A DNA stretch of 64,000 nucleotides. Source: Paenibacillus polysaccharolyticus. Its GTDB lineage: Bacteria > Bacillota > Bacilli > Paenibacillales > Paenibacillaceae. Of this stretch, positions 1 to 8,474 are shown piece by piece. Numbering within the stretch: position 1 is the first letter of the stretch; every line of letters starts with the position of its first letter. The notes under the pieces were generated by a model, which saw only the letters and a list, made by a program, of their open reading frames with translations, was not told the origin of the DNA and did not search any database. Where the stretch lies: assembly GCF_900102085.1 (NCBI RefSeq), contig NZ_FMVM01000010.1, positions 62,001-126,000 of the forward strand, in the 5' to 3' direction. The translations under genes were made by a program, and so were the position numbers.

Positions 1-1
1 C

Positions 2-244
2 AAACAGCCGGCATTGGGTAATAAGAAGAATAAGGTGCTGTATCCAACCGAGGCTGGGCTTGAAGCGTGGCAGTTCATTCGCAAAGAAGGTGTGCATTCA
101 GATCAGGTAACGTTGGATGGTCTGACACAGGAAGAGATTGAGACAGCAATCCAGTTGCTGCGGAAGATGAGACATAACATTGAGGTCGATTGGAAATTTG
201 TCAAAAAGGGCGGACGCCGCCCATACATGGATATCCATGATTAA
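2..244 (+). CDS. MarR-type regulator, C-terminal fragment
   Basis: The reading frame is open from the left edge of the window (K-Q-P-A-L-G-N before the first internal TTG), so this is the 3' end of a gene that starts outside. The visible 80 residues contain a wing-like stretch (KNKVLYPTEAG) followed by a long helix (TQEEIETAIQLLRKMRHNIE), which is the usual end of a MarR-family winged-helix protein. A positively charged tail (KKGGRR) closes it. It lies just upstream of the exopolysaccharide genes; whether it regulates them is not shown. Without the N-terminal part the family call is moderate. Confidence 0.6.
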   Translation, partial: KQPALGNKKNKVLYPTEAGLEAWQFIRKEGVHSDQVTLDGLTQEEIETAIQLLRKMRHNIEVDWKFVKKGGRRPYMDIHD

Positions 245-329
245 GCGCACACTGTGGATAAGGCCTACTTCCAAAAATGTAAGAAGTGGCTCAGTTGCTC
301 CGTCATATATTCCCGTCAGGAGGAATGGT

Positions 330-1442
330 GTGAAGTTTATTTTCCGAAAAAAGCGTTCATGGTACATATTACTTGCGATTGTTGTAACTGTAGCGATTGT
401 AGTGCTATGGAGGGAGCGGTTTGTGATGGAGAAGGTGTCCCCTACAGTCGCCTTTGTTAAGGAACATATGACGAATCCGAATGGCACACTTGCAACCTAT
501 TTGCAGGAAACGGCGTCGGAGAGAGCGGACATCGTTGCTGGCCGAGAGGCACTGTCGGAGTCGCTTGGATTGTGGATGCAGTATGCTTTGGCAAGTGATA
601 ACGAAGATATGTTCGAGCAGGCCTACAAGCAACTCCAGACATACTATGTGATCAGGCCCGACATCTATATCGCCTGGAAGCTTGATCCTCAAGGGAAATC
701 CCATGTGGCAACCAACGCGTTAGGTGACGATCTGCGGATTATGGGGGCTCTGTTGCAAGCGGCAGACAGGTGGAATCAAGGCAGAGCAGACAAACTGGCG
801 ACCGCATCGGCCCTTTCCCGAACATTAACGCAGCGAACCGAGCAACAGGGGTACCTGGTTGATTTTTATGATTTCAAAAGTGGACATTCCACGGACACCT
901 TAAGTCTGGTCTATGTGGATTTGCTCGCCTTGCAAGCGATGAGAGACCATCAGATGCTGGGTCTGGACGTTTACAGCAGGTACGAGGATATACTGCATAA
1001 AATGCCTGACGATGGATTATTCTATCCGAAGAGCATGAATGTCAATACCAGGGCTTACAGCTACGATGACAAAGTTAATCTGATTGATCAGCTCATCGTT
1101 GCCAATCATGTGATGGAGATGGGGCACAAACCCGATAAGCTGATTGCTTTTCTGAAAAAAGAGTTCGGCACTCGGGGCAAGCTCCCCGGACAGTATGATC
1201 GTAGAACACAGAAACCAGCCGTAGATTATGAATCGGCATCGGTATATGGTCTATCCATCCTGCTTGCTGTTCGCTCAGGTGATCCAAATTGGGCAAAGCA
1301 GCTGTATCAACATATGATCACACTGCGAGGGCAAGACACACGATATCCGGGCGGTTACGTATTTGACGGAAACACCCACCTGTTTGATAACTTGTTTCCG
1401 TTGCTGGGTGAAACTTATTTATATAATTTTCTTAAAAAGTAA
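330..1442 (+). CDS. GH8-like membrane-anchored glycoside hydrolase (YdaJ/PssZ type)
   Basis: A 370-residue protein starting at GTG 330, chosen because AGGAGGA lies 5 nt upstream; an ATG at 237 overlapping the previous stop is possible but has no ribosome site. Residues about 7-26 form an uncleaved-looking membrane segment, so the catalytic domain should face outside. The pattern is that of family 8 glycoside hydrolases such as BcsZ and Listeria PssZ: a Glu in REALSESLGLWM (cf. SEGMGYGM) and an Asp in GDDLRIMGALLQAADRW. Such enzymes trim the polysaccharide made by the synthase of their operon. The next three genes match that setting: degenerate GGDEF protein, membrane peptide, GT2 synthase. 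The polymer substrate cannot be read from sequence. Confidence 0.75.
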   Translation: MKFIFRKKRSWYILLAIVVTVAIVVLWRERFVMEKVSPTVAFVKEHMTNPNGTLATYLQETASERADIVAGREALSESLGLWMQYALASDNEDMFEQAYKQLQTYYVIRPDIYIAWKLDPQGKSHVATNALGDDLRIMGALLQAADRWNQGRADKLATASALSRTLTQRTEQQGYLVDFYDFKSGHSTDTLSLVYVDLLALQAMRDHQMLGLDVYSRYEDILHKMPDDGLFYPKSMNVNTRAYSYDDKVNLIDQLIVANHVMEMGHKPDKLIAFLKKEFGTRGKLPGQYDRRTQKPAVDYESASVYGLSILLAVRSGDPNWAKQLYQHMITLRGQDTRYPGGYVFDGNTHLFDNLFPLLGETYLYNFLKK

Positions 1443-1579
1443 ATTTTTATTTATATAATCCAAGATTATATGTTACTATATTATTGTCTTTAATTGTCGA
1501 TTTTTGTTGAAGTTTTGGTTATAAAAAAAGAGGTGTTGGCACCGAGTCATTCTGAAATTCGATGCAGAGAAGGAGGACT

Positions 1580-2455
1580 ATGAGAAATAACGCACCTACC
1601 CAGCGTCTGGCCTGGGGTTACGCAATCTTGATTAGTCTCGCCATCGTACAGCAGTTCTTTGTATATCTCCACTTGTACATGAATCAAAGCTACACCAAGC
1701 TGGATGTTGTACTTAGCATAGCGTCACTAGGGGCGCTAGCCGCGGGGCTTTTGCTTCCTGTTGGTGTATCCGTCGTCCTGATATTTGTATACTTGGTCAC
1801 TTATTTTGTGTGGCTCGTGACTTTCGCAGAACCCAATGCGCTCGTGTTTTCCTGGTGGCTACTTATCCCGGCGAACACGGCAATCGCTGCTTATATCAAA
1901 AGAAGACTTGTGCGTAGTGCACGGGTGATTGAACGTCTGGAGCAAATGAAGGATCACAATCCAGAGATCGATCTGGATACAACGCTGGGCAATAAGGAAG
2001 CGCTTGGAGATACATTGGTTAAACAGAGCAACCTTGCCAGACGTTATTCAGACTGCTATGGATTCAGCATCGCCATGTTTAAGATTGAATTTCTGCCGCT
2101 TGTGCAGGAGTCACTTGGTTCAGTTCAGTATTCCCAATTCCTGCTTGAGATCTCACAGTCGATTCAGAAGCAAATTCGATACGAGGATCACAAATTTTTT
2201 GTGGACCGCGGACGATTTGTCATTTTGTGTCCGATGGTCAATGTGGATTACTTACCGATGTTAACCCGTAGGATTAAAAAAAATATTATGGATATGGATG
2301 TGCTCGATAAAAAGGGGAACCAGCTCCAGACCATTATCAAATCAGGTGCACTGGTTTTTCAGAAGGAACAATTCAGCAAGTATGACAATCTGGACGCTGT
2401 TCTTGCCGCGTTGGAACGAAACACGGAGACGGATTTAATCGGGGAATATATTTAA
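1580..2455 (+). CDS. Membrane c-di-GMP receptor with degenerate GGDEF domain (YdaK/PssE type)
   Basis: 291 residues, start at ATG 1580 with AAGGAGG directly upstream. The first about 110 residues hold four hydrophobic segments; the rest is a GGDEF-fold domain. The catalytic GG(D/E)EF is replaced by DRGRF, so cyclase activity is not expected. Five residues before it is R-Y-E-D, the RxxD inhibitory-site motif that binds c-di-GMP, at exactly the spacing found in active cyclases. This is the design of B. subtilis YdaK and Listeria PssE, which bind c-di-GMP and switch on the synthase encoded beside them. It sits between the GH8 gene and the GT2 synthase. Receptor function is inferred from motif retention plus context. 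Confidence 0.8.
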   Translation: MRNNAPTQRLAWGYAILISLAIVQQFFVYLHLYMNQSYTKLDVVLSIASLGALAAGLLLPVGVSVVLIFVYLVTYFVWLVTFAEPNALVFSWWLLIPANTAIAAYIKRRLVRSARVIERLEQMKDHNPEIDLDTTLGNKEALGDTLVKQSNLARRYSDCYGFSIAMFKIEFLPLVQESLGSVQYSQFLLEISQSIQKQIRYEDHKFFVDRGRFVILCPMVNVDYLPMLTRRIKKNIMDMDVLDKKGNQLQTIIKSGALVFQKEQFSKYDNLDAVLAALERNTETDLIGEYI

Positions 2456-2473
2456 CCGAAAGGAGCGAGGCTT

Positions 2474-2617
2474 ATGGATTATATGTCCTGGTTTATCCCG
2501 ATCTGTATTGCCGTCAGTTGTATTTTTGTGGTGTTTACCATCGGATTAACGATTGCCACGCTCCGATTTCGCTCTAGGGTAATTCGAAGGTATGATCGGA
2601 GGAAAACGGATGGCTGA
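2474..2617 (+). CDS. 47-residue single-span membrane protein
   Basis: A short open frame between the GGDEF gene and the synthase: ATG 2474 preceded by AAAGGAGCGAGG, ending at TGA 2617 and overlapping the synthase start by 8 nt. Residues about 5-31 are a strongly hydrophobic span (WFIPICIAVSCIFVVFTIG), followed by a very basic tail (RFRSRVIRRYDRRK). The tight packing and ribosome site argue that it is translated. I do not recognise a family; an accessory subunit of the membrane synthase is a guess from position. Confidence 0.6.
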   Translation: MDYMSWFIPICIAVSCIFVVFTIGLTIATLRFRSRVIRRYDRRKTDG

Positions 2618-3905
2618 TTTCATTCTGATCTTGTCGATATTCAGTATTTGGATCGCTGTGTTCGAATCGATCGTCATTATGGCCGGGGCTATTCGTTTTA
2701 TCCACAAGCAGGAGAAGAAGGGCATTCAGATTCCGGAAAATATGGATCATTATCCGAACGTCACGGTTATGGTACCTGCTCATAACGAAGGTCTGGTCAT
2801 CGTGGCAACAGTGGAGCATATTTTGCGACTGAACTATCCTGAGGATAAGGTGCAGGTGATTGTCATTGCAGATAATTGCACAGATGACACAGCCGATCGG
2901 TTAAAATCGTTCCTTGGACAGACCAGTTATGTGCACCGTAACGTCACGGTACTTGAACGCAAAGGTACGGGGGGGAAATCCGGTGCGCTGAACGACGGCC
3001 TGGAACTGGCCACCGGCGATTGGATCTGTATATTTGACGCAGACGCTGCTCCAGAGCGAAATTCACTGATGTTCCTCGCACAAAAATCACTGGAGAATCC
3101 TGAACAGTACGGGGTTGTATTTGGCCGAAACAAAGCACGTAACCGTGGTCAAAACTTCCTCTCCAAATGTATTAATCTCGAAATTATAACGTCTCAGCGT
3201 GTCTACCACACCGGGCTTTGGGAGCTGTTCAAGCTGGGGACGATTCCGGGCACAAATTATATTATTAAGACAAGCCTAATCCGGGAAATCGGTGGCTGGG
3301 ATGTGACCGCCATTACGGAAGATACGGCGTTGTCGTTTGAAATTATGAACCGGGGCCAGTTGGTGGCCCTAGCGCCGCAAGCGGAAGCATATCAGCAGGA
3401 GCCAGAGCAGCTTGGTGTATACATGAAACAGCGTGAACGCTGGGCCAAGGGGAACTACCAGGTGGTCCTGGATAACATTCATAATCTGTTCAATCGTTCC
3501 AGCTGGCGCAATAAATTGCTTGTTCTCTACTATGCGGTCAGTTACTTCTGGTTTATGTTGGCTATTATTGTGTCGGACATTATTTTTGTGGTGAACCTTG
3601 TTTATCAGGTTATCGCAATATTCAAACCGGAGGTCAGTTCTCCATTCCAGTTTGCCGGGGACGCATACGTCTACCTGGTCATTGGTTGGGCACTGATGTA
3701 TTTTATCTATGTTCTACAGATCAATCTGGCACTGGCAGCGGATATCGGGCAGAGCAACACCCGGAATTTCATCTACGCATGTGTATCCTATTTCACATAT
3801 GCTCAGCTCTTTATTCTGATCTCGATCCGGGCCTTCTACAATCTGCTGATGGACAAGATTCGTAAACGCGAGAGCAAATGGTACAAGACCGAGCGATTTG
3901 GCTAG
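2610..3905 (+). CDS. Processive family 2 glycosyltransferase (YdaM / polysaccharide synthase)
   Basis: 431 residues; ATG 2610 chosen because GGAGG lies 7 nt upstream. One N-terminal membrane span, then a GT-A domain with the processive-synthase signature: nucleotide-sugar region VMVPAHNEG, D in IADNCTDD, DAD in CIFDADAAPE, TED in AITEDTALSF and QRERW in KQRERWAKGN (Q/RxxRW). Three or four membrane spans follow. No PilZ domain is fused, fitting control by the separate I-site protein upstream. Poly-GlcNAc, cellulose and Listeria Pss polymers are all made by this class; the polymer here is unknown. No BcsB-like or DUF2334 partner is present inside the window. Confidence 0.85.
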   Translation: MADFILILSIFSIWIAVFESIVIMAGAIRFIHKQEKKGIQIPENMDHYPNVTVMVPAHNEGLVIVATVEHILRLNYPEDKVQVIVIADNCTDDTADRLKSFLGQTSYVHRNVTVLERKGTGGKSGALNDGLELATGDWICIFDADAAPERNSLMFLAQKSLENPEQYGVVFGRNKARNRGQNFLSKCINLEIITSQRVYHTGLWELFKLGTIPGTNYIIKTSLIREIGGWDVTAITEDTALSFEIMNRGQLVALAPQAEAYQQEPEQLGVYMKQRERWAKGNYQVVLDNIHNLFNRSSWRNKLLVLYYAVSYFWFMLAIIVSDIIFVVNLVYQVIAIFKPEVSSPFQFAGDAYVYLVIGWALMYFIYVLQINLALAADIGQSNTRNFIYACVSYFTYAQLFILISIRAFYNLLMDKIRKRESKWYKTERFG

Positions 3906-3934
3906 GAATTAAACAACTCAAACCAAAGTAGAAG

Positions 3935-3971
3935 GCTGTTTGCGGAGTGGGCTCCGACAAGCAGCTTTTTT
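3935..3971 (+). terminator. Rho-independent terminator after the exopolysaccharide operon
   Basis: Imperfect hairpin GCTGTTTGCGGAG / CTCCGACAAGCAGC followed by a run of six T, 30 nt after the synthase stop codon. Confidence 0.8.
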
Positions 3972-4073
3972 ATGGTGAGAGATGCTTTAATCCGGTATAC
4001 TTTTACAGAATATAGCCCGCAGCAGGGTGAACCACACTAGTGTATAACTCATAGAATGGGGGTCAGTGCAGAT

Positions 4074-4802
4074 ATGAGTGAAAGAGGTTCTGATTTTTAC
4101 GATAATAATGAGGTATTTGAGACGTATATGGAACGTCGGCAAGGCCAGGATAACGCCAATGATACGTTGGAGAGACCGGTTATGCTGGAGTTGGTCGGGG
4201 ATGTTACGGGTAAACATATTCTCGATCTCGGCTGTGGTGACGCAAAATTTGCGGTAGAACTACTTGGCGAGAGGTATAATGGCTTGTCTTATACAGGTAT
4301 TGAAGGTTCAACGAATATGGTTCGGGCTGCCCGCAAGTCCGTTCAGGGATTGAATGCCCGGATTGAGCAATCTTATCTGGAAGAGTGGACGTATCCTGTA
4401 CATTCATATGACCTTGCCATTTCAAGACTGGCGATCCACTACATCGAGGATGTTGAAAGCCTTTTTCGTAAAGTGTATGGGGCACTTAAAAAAGATGGAA
4501 CCTTTGTTTTTTCGGTAGAGCACCCGGTGATTACTTCAACGCTGCAACCCTCCGGAACACGAACCAATTGGATCGTAGATCAATACTTCGTCGAGGGATA
4601 TCGGGAGCAACAGTGGCTTGGCGGTTCCGTCCAAAAAATGCACCGTACCATTGAATCGTATTACATGGCCTTGCAAGAAGCTGGATTCCGAGTGGAGCAA
4701 TTGCGTGAATCAGCACCTAAGCGTGCAGAATTCGTCAATGAAGAGACGTATCAGCGCAGACGGCGTATTCCGCTTTTTCTGTTTCTCTCCGCACGGAAGT
4801 AG
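4074..4802 (+). CDS. Class I SAM-dependent methyltransferase
   Basis: 242 residues from ATG 4074 (GGGGG 11 nt upstream); an in-frame ATG at 4056 lacks a ribosome site. The Rossmann SAM-binding motif I is ILDLGCGDAKF, the acidic motif II residue is in YTGIEGS, and SRLAIHYIED matches motif IV/post-I of the UbiE/Methyltransf_11 group. The substrate is unknown. It stands alone between two terminators, so it is probably monocistronic. Confidence 0.8.
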   Translation: MSERGSDFYDNNEVFETYMERRQGQDNANDTLERPVMLELVGDVTGKHILDLGCGDAKFAVELLGERYNGLSYTGIEGSTNMVRAARKSVQGLNARIEQSYLEEWTYPVHSYDLAISRLAIHYIEDVESLFRKVYGALKKDGTFVFSVEHPVITSTLQPSGTRTNWIVDQYFVEGYREQQWLGGSVQKMHRTIESYYMALQEAGFRVEQLRESAPKRAEFVNEETYQRRRRIPLFLFLSARK

Positions 4803-4895
4803 GCTAAGGAAGAGGCAAACATAGAATCGAAGTTATGCTCAGATTGGCGAAAGTTTTACACAGAAAACCGTGGATAACACAATATATAGGGATAG

Positions 4896-4938
4896 AAAAC
4901 CCAAAAACTATCCACATGTGGATAAGTCTTTGGGTTTT
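4896..4938. terminator. Bidirectional palindromic terminator
   Basis: AAAACCCAAA ... TATCCACATGTGGATA ... TTTGGGTTTT forms a nearly perfect 20-bp-arm palindrome between the convergent methyltransferase and ABC ATPase genes, with A/T runs at both ends so that it can act on both strands. Confidence 0.75.
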
Positions 4939-4983
4939 GCTGTTTATTCCGCCTCACTCTGTTCCTTTTGGATACAGATAATT

Positions 4984-5769
4984 CTAACCTTTAGATGCTG
5001 CTGCCCGTACATAAACTCGTTCACCATGCTGATCTACTTCTACTGGGGCTTCAAAGAAATCACTTAATACGTCCTGTGTCATGAGATCAGCGGTTAATCC
5101 ACACCCAAAAACTTCACCCCGACGGAGCAAAAGGCTGTGACTGAAGACGGGCAAAATTTCCTCGGTATGATGCGTTACATAGATCAGCGAAGGTGAGTCT
5201 GAACGTGCTGTCAGTTCACTGATGCTGTCCAGTAGACGCTCTCTGGAAAATAGATCAAGCCCATTACAAGGCTCATCCAAAATGAGCAGCTGTGGATTCG
5301 CCATCAGGGCACGGGCAATGAGCAATTTCTGCTTCTCCCCCTGCGAGCAAGTGCGATACTCACGATCCCACAGATGCTGGCATCCCAGCGTTTGCATCCA
5401 GTGCATCGCCTGATTCAAATCCTCGTCTGCCAGTTTGTCATATAGACCGATCGTAGCGTGTTTCCCACTAATCACGACATATTGCGTGCGGTCAGAAGCG
5501 TATAGTTTCTCTTGCAAGGAGGAACTTACCCAGCCAATCGACTTTCGAAGCTCCCTCAGGTCTACACTGCCATATTCATGACCGAGTACCGAGATGTTGC
5601 CTTCCGTAGGCCACAGGTAGCCGGTAATCATATTGAGGAGCGTTGTTTTGCCAGAGCCGTTCAGGCCAAGCAGCGCCCAGTGTTCGCCTTTGTTTACACG
5701 CCAGCTAACATCATTCAGCAGGGTGAGGGATTCTCTTTTCCAGGTCACATGCTGTATATCAATGATCAT
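4984..5769 (-). CDS. ABC transporter ATP-binding protein (YlmA-like)
   Basis: 261 residues. Walker A GLNGSGKTT (about residues 36-44), Q-loop region in SIGWVSSSLQEKL, signature CSQGEKQKLLIARAL, Walker B LLILDEPCNGLD and switch H in YVTHHTEE are all intact, so an active ATPase is expected. It resembles B. subtilis YlmA, an ATPase also found without an obvious permease gene. No membrane partner is adjacent. The ribosome site GAAGGGATGG precedes the ATG. It lies 86 nt downstream of the MFS pump gene on the same strand and may be co-transcribed with it. Confidence 0.85.
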   Translation of the reverse strand: MIIDIQHVTWKRESLTLLNDVSWRVNKGEHWALLGLNGSGKTTLLNMITGYLWPTEGNISVLGHEYGSVDLRELRKSIGWVSSSLQEKLYASDRTQYVVISGKHATIGLYDKLADEDLNQAMHWMQTLGCQHLWDREYRTCSQGEKQKLLIARALMANPQLLILDEPCNGLDLFSRERLLDSISELTARSDSPSLIYVTHHTEEILPVFSHSLLLRRGEVFGCGLTADLMTQDVLSDFFEAPVEVDQHGERVYVRAAASKG

Positions 5770-5855
5770 TGAACCATCCCTTCTCTCTGATAAATATCGC
5801 GCCTCCGTTTCTCAACTTATTGTATTGGAACTGTTGTGGAAGTATCAATAGCTTG

Positions 5856-7088
5856 CTAAGCTTTAGCGGATCGATCATTGCGCAAGAATACAGCACACAC
5901 GCCGATCAGGGGCAAAAAAGAACACAGCCGGATGACGAATGAAATGCTGGTCACATCAATCAGAGAACCGATGACAACCGAACCCAGTCCAGCCATACCA
6001 AATGACAGGCCGAAGAACAGTCCAGATACTGTACCAATGTGACGCGGCAGCAATTCCTGAGCGTATACGATAATAACACTGAAGCCCGACATCAGGATTA
6101 ATCCGATGATACCGCATAGCACCATAGACAGGACAGGGCCTGCATAAGGAAGCAGTAGTGAGAACGGAGCGGTACCAGCAATGGAAAACCAGATCATCGG
6201 TTTACGCCCGTAACGATCCGCGAGTGGCCCGCCAAGCAAGGTTCCAATCATGCCTGCGAATTGAAGGATAAACAAGCAGAGCTGCGCCTTGGATAGGGGG
6301 AGATGATGCACATCCGTGTAATAAAAGGCGTAGTATCCTGTCATAGCCGCAATATAAACAAACTTGGAGAATAATAGCAGGATGAGAACGCTCATGGAAA
6401 TAAAGATTCGTCTTCGACTCACAGGCGGTGGCGTTGCTTCTGATTCATGCAGTGCGTGCTGTACGGACTGTGTCCGATGGGGGCTTGCGGCATTCAGCTT
6501 ATTCTTGTACCAGCGGCTAACTGAAGCTTGGATAAGGATACCGATAAGTGCAAAGGCCATTAGCCACAGAAATTGTAACTGACCATGCGGAAGCAGTACA
6601 AAAGCAACCAGTAGGGGGGCAATAGCTTGTCCGGTATTCCCGCCAACCTGAAAGATGGACTGTGCCATGCCGCGCCCTCGACCGGCAGCCAGATGGGCAA
6701 CACGTGAGGATTCGGGATGAAGAATGGATGAGCCGATACCAATCAGCGATGCGGATACGAGTAGCATCCATAACGATGACGAAAGGGCAAAGCCCAGAAT
6801 CCCGAACAGGGAAAATATCATGCCGCCGGGCAGCAGAATAGGCATGGGTTTGCGATCGGATATATAGCCGATCAGTGGTTGCAGCACCGAAGCAGTAATG
6901 TTTAGTGCAAAGGCAATCCAGCCCATCTGTGCAAAGCTGAGATGCATGGCTTGTTGGAACAGCGGGAAGGCTGACGTAACAACCGTTTGCATGGCATCAT
7001 TCAGCAGATGGGCGAAACTCACCCCTGCAAGGGCCCAGTTCGCTGCGTGGTTTAGTTGAATTTTGTTTACGGCGGCTTGAGCCATCAT
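5856..7088 (-). CDS. MFS efflux protein, fosmidomycin-resistance (Fsr) type
   Basis: 410 residues with about 12 membrane spans. The N-terminal HLLNDAMQTVVTSAFPLF and the HPESSRVAHLAAGRGRGMAQSIFQVGGNTGQAI block are typical of Fsr-like transporters; MFS motif A appears as GYISDRKPMP and again as GPLADRYGRKP. GAGGTGAT precedes the start. It is divergent from an AraC-type regulator with a 112-nt shared promoter region, so that regulator may control it. The real substrate is unknown; the family name comes from E. coli Fsr. Confidence 0.8.
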   Translation of the reverse strand: MMAQAAVNKIQLNHAANWALAGVSFAHLLNDAMQTVVTSAFPLFQQAMHLSFAQMGWIAFALNITASVLQPLIGYISDRKPMPILLPGGMIFSLFGILGFALSSSLWMLLVSASLIGIGSSILHPESSRVAHLAAGRGRGMAQSIFQVGGNTGQAIAPLLVAFVLLPHGQLQFLWLMAFALIGILIQASVSRWYKNKLNAASPHRTQSVQHALHESEATPPPVSRRRIFISMSVLILLLFSKFVYIAAMTGYYAFYYTDVHHLPLSKAQLCLFILQFAGMIGTLLGGPLADRYGRKPMIWFSIAGTAPFSLLLPYAGPVLSMVLCGIIGLILMSGFSVIIVYAQELLPRHIGTVSGLFFGLSFGMAGLGSVVIGSLIDVTSISFVIRLCSFLPLIGVCAVFLRNDRSAKA

Positions 7089-7154
7089 AGATCACCTCGG
7101 ATATTTTTATCCATAATAAAAGATAGCTGGAGAGCTTGTCTTTGTGAAAAGTGC

Positions 7155-7182
7155 TTGGAATCTAAGCACGATTTGCTATAAT
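7155..7182 (+). promoter_or_regulatory. Promoter of the AraC-type gene with overlapping inverted repeat
   Basis: -35 TTGGAA (7155-7160), 16-nt spacer, -10 TATAAT (7177-7182), followed by GGTGAG before the ATG at 7201. The inverted repeat GTGCTT-7 nt-AAGCAC (7151-7169) covers the -35 and could be an operator for autoregulation or for the divergent pump gene. The promoter is read directly; the operator role is inference. Confidence 0.55.
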
Positions 7183-7200
7183 GTCAGCAGGTGAGAAACG

Positions 7201-8085
7201 ATGGAATTAAATATGACATTCAATGGTTTAGAGTTATGGAAAGCTTCTGGCGGGTTCGCCAATGAACCTCATATGCATGATGACTGGTATCAGGTAACCC
7301 TGCCCATTAGAGGTCAATGTTTGCTGGTGCAGGAACAACAGACATATACATTACAGGCTGGATTCGGAATCATCGCCCATCCCCGGACGGAGCACTTTTT
7401 TGAGATCGGTTCGGACGCAGCCGTCATTGTCATCAAGTTTCGTAATCTACCAAGAGGATTAGCAGACCGCGGTTCAAGATCAGTTCATTCTGAATTACAG
7501 ATCACCCAAGCTTTTGATCCTGCAGAGATCAGCAGACTGTTCCGAGGATGGCATGTGACTGGGCTGGAGGATGAACCGGACCCGTTGCTCATTCAGGAAA
7601 CCGAGCTGTCTGTAGAGCAGTATCTTGAACGCATATTGTCTGGACCCGAGCATTCGCATATAGAAGCAAGAGAAGCTGGTTCCATATGGTCCGGGAGTCC
7701 CGAGGGGCTATTGCTTTCTGGCAATAATCGTCCACATTTCCTTGGAGTTACCGGGAGTAATTTGGGCATAGATCCTCATATGCAGCGTGTATTAGAGTAT
7801 ATTCACAGTGACTTCACAAACCCGATGGATATCGACTCCATGGCAGCGGTAGCACATCAGAGCAGGTATCATTTTATGCGCTCGTTCAAAATGCTGACAG
7901 GTTCAACGCCGTACCAGTATCTACTGAATTTACGTGTGGAGGAAGCCGTTCGTTGTCTGCGCAATACAACCGAATCAGTGACGGAAATAAGCTTTGCACT
8001 GGGATTCTCACATGTCAGTCAGTTCTACAGAGCGTTTCAGCGTGTTAAGGGTGTAACACCGATGCAATTTCGCAATCAGTTATGA
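7201..8085 (+). CDS. AraC-family transcriptional regulator with cupin domain
   Basis: 294 residues. The N-terminal about 100 residues form a cupin-like ligand domain (EPHMHDDWYQVTLPIRGQ, GFGIIAHPRTEHFF). The C-terminal 100 residues carry two helix-turn-helix units: DIDSMAAVAHQSRYHFMRSF and VTEISFALGFSHVSQFYRAF, the latter matching the AraC signature. The linker (about 155-190) is Gly/Ser-rich. Divergent orientation to the Fsr-type pump suggests it as target. The inducer is unknown. Confidence 0.85.
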   Translation: MELNMTFNGLELWKASGGFANEPHMHDDWYQVTLPIRGQCLLVQEQQTYTLQAGFGIIAHPRTEHFFEIGSDAAVIVIKFRNLPRGLADRGSRSVHSELQITQAFDPAEISRLFRGWHVTGLEDEPDPLLIQETELSVEQYLERILSGPEHSHIEAREAGSIWSGSPEGLLLSGNNRPHFLGVTGSNLGIDPHMQRVLEYIHSDFTNPMDIDSMAAVAHQSRYHFMRSFKMLTGSTPYQYLLNLRVEEAVRCLRNTTESVTEISFALGFSHVSQFYRAFQRVKGVTPMQFRNQL

Positions 8086-8106
8086 TACGTCGTTGTAATA
8101 CATGTT

Positions 8107-8147
8107 GGGGCGGAATAGCAACGCTATTTCTGCCCTTTTTTCTTTTT
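8107..8147 (+). terminator. Terminator after the AraC-type gene
   Basis: Hairpin GGGGCGGAATAGC / GCTATTTCTGCCC followed by TTTTTTCTTTTT, 22 nt after the stop codon. Confidence 0.85.
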
Positions 8148-8230
8148 CCAATGCGGGTACCATGCAATATTCACGTCTGCTCCTCGGGGCATGGCGTTAT
8201 AAAAATTACAGGGTATTCCTGATTTTATTG

Positions 8231-8259
8231 TTGCTAAACATTCAAGACTCTGCTAAGAT
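8231..8259 (+). promoter_or_regulatory. Promoter of the pectin-oligosaccharide operon
   Basis: -35 TTGCTA (8231-8236), 17-nt spacer, -10 TAAGAT (8254-8259). The leader to the first start codon is about 250 nt and carries a cre site and two palindromic operators, consistent with this being the regulated promoter. No other promoter-like pair was seen closer to the gene. Confidence 0.5.
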
Positions 8260-8272
8260 GAGAAAAAGTTTA

Positions 8273-8286
8273 TGAAAGCGTATACA
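8273..8286 (+). promoter_or_regulatory. cre site (CcpA binding)
   Basis: TGAAAGCGTATACA matches 13 of 14 positions of the consensus TGWAANCGNTNWCA. It lies just downstream of the predicted transcription start, a position where CcpA acts as a roadblock, so the uptake operon is probably subject to carbon catabolite repression. Confidence 0.7.
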
Positions 8287-8297
8287 TTTAAATCAAA

Positions 8298-8313
8298 ATT
8301 ACAACGTTGTAAT
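8298..8313 (+). promoter_or_regulatory. Palindromic operator 1, probably for the operon's LacI-type regulator
   Basis: ATTACAACGTTGTAAT is a perfect 16-bp palindrome with a central CG, the shape of LacI/GalR-family operators. A second, near-identical copy lies 177 bp downstream (8475-8490). The LacI-family gene at 12060 belongs to the same operon and is the obvious candidate binder (inference). Confidence 0.65.
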
Positions 8314-8474
8314 TATGGGGGATGTAAGATTTGAAAAAGCATAGTTGAGGCATGAACGAGACTGAATAAATGCGATTTTTCTTGTAATTATGCGGTATAG
8401 TATAGGTCGTTACAAAATTGGAGTTAGCCTAATATCAGATGTATTACAGGGGAACAGATTTTTTTTATCAAAAA

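Noticed and set aside
4984..7088. ABC ATPase and MFS pump as one export system
   Set aside because: They belong to different transporter classes; same-strand proximity may mean co-transcription but gives no evidence of a joint complex.
8085..8100. Third copy of the LacI-type operator (ACGTCGTTGTAAT)
   Set aside because: Only the right half-site matches; the left arm is different and it lies before the terminator of the AraC-type gene.
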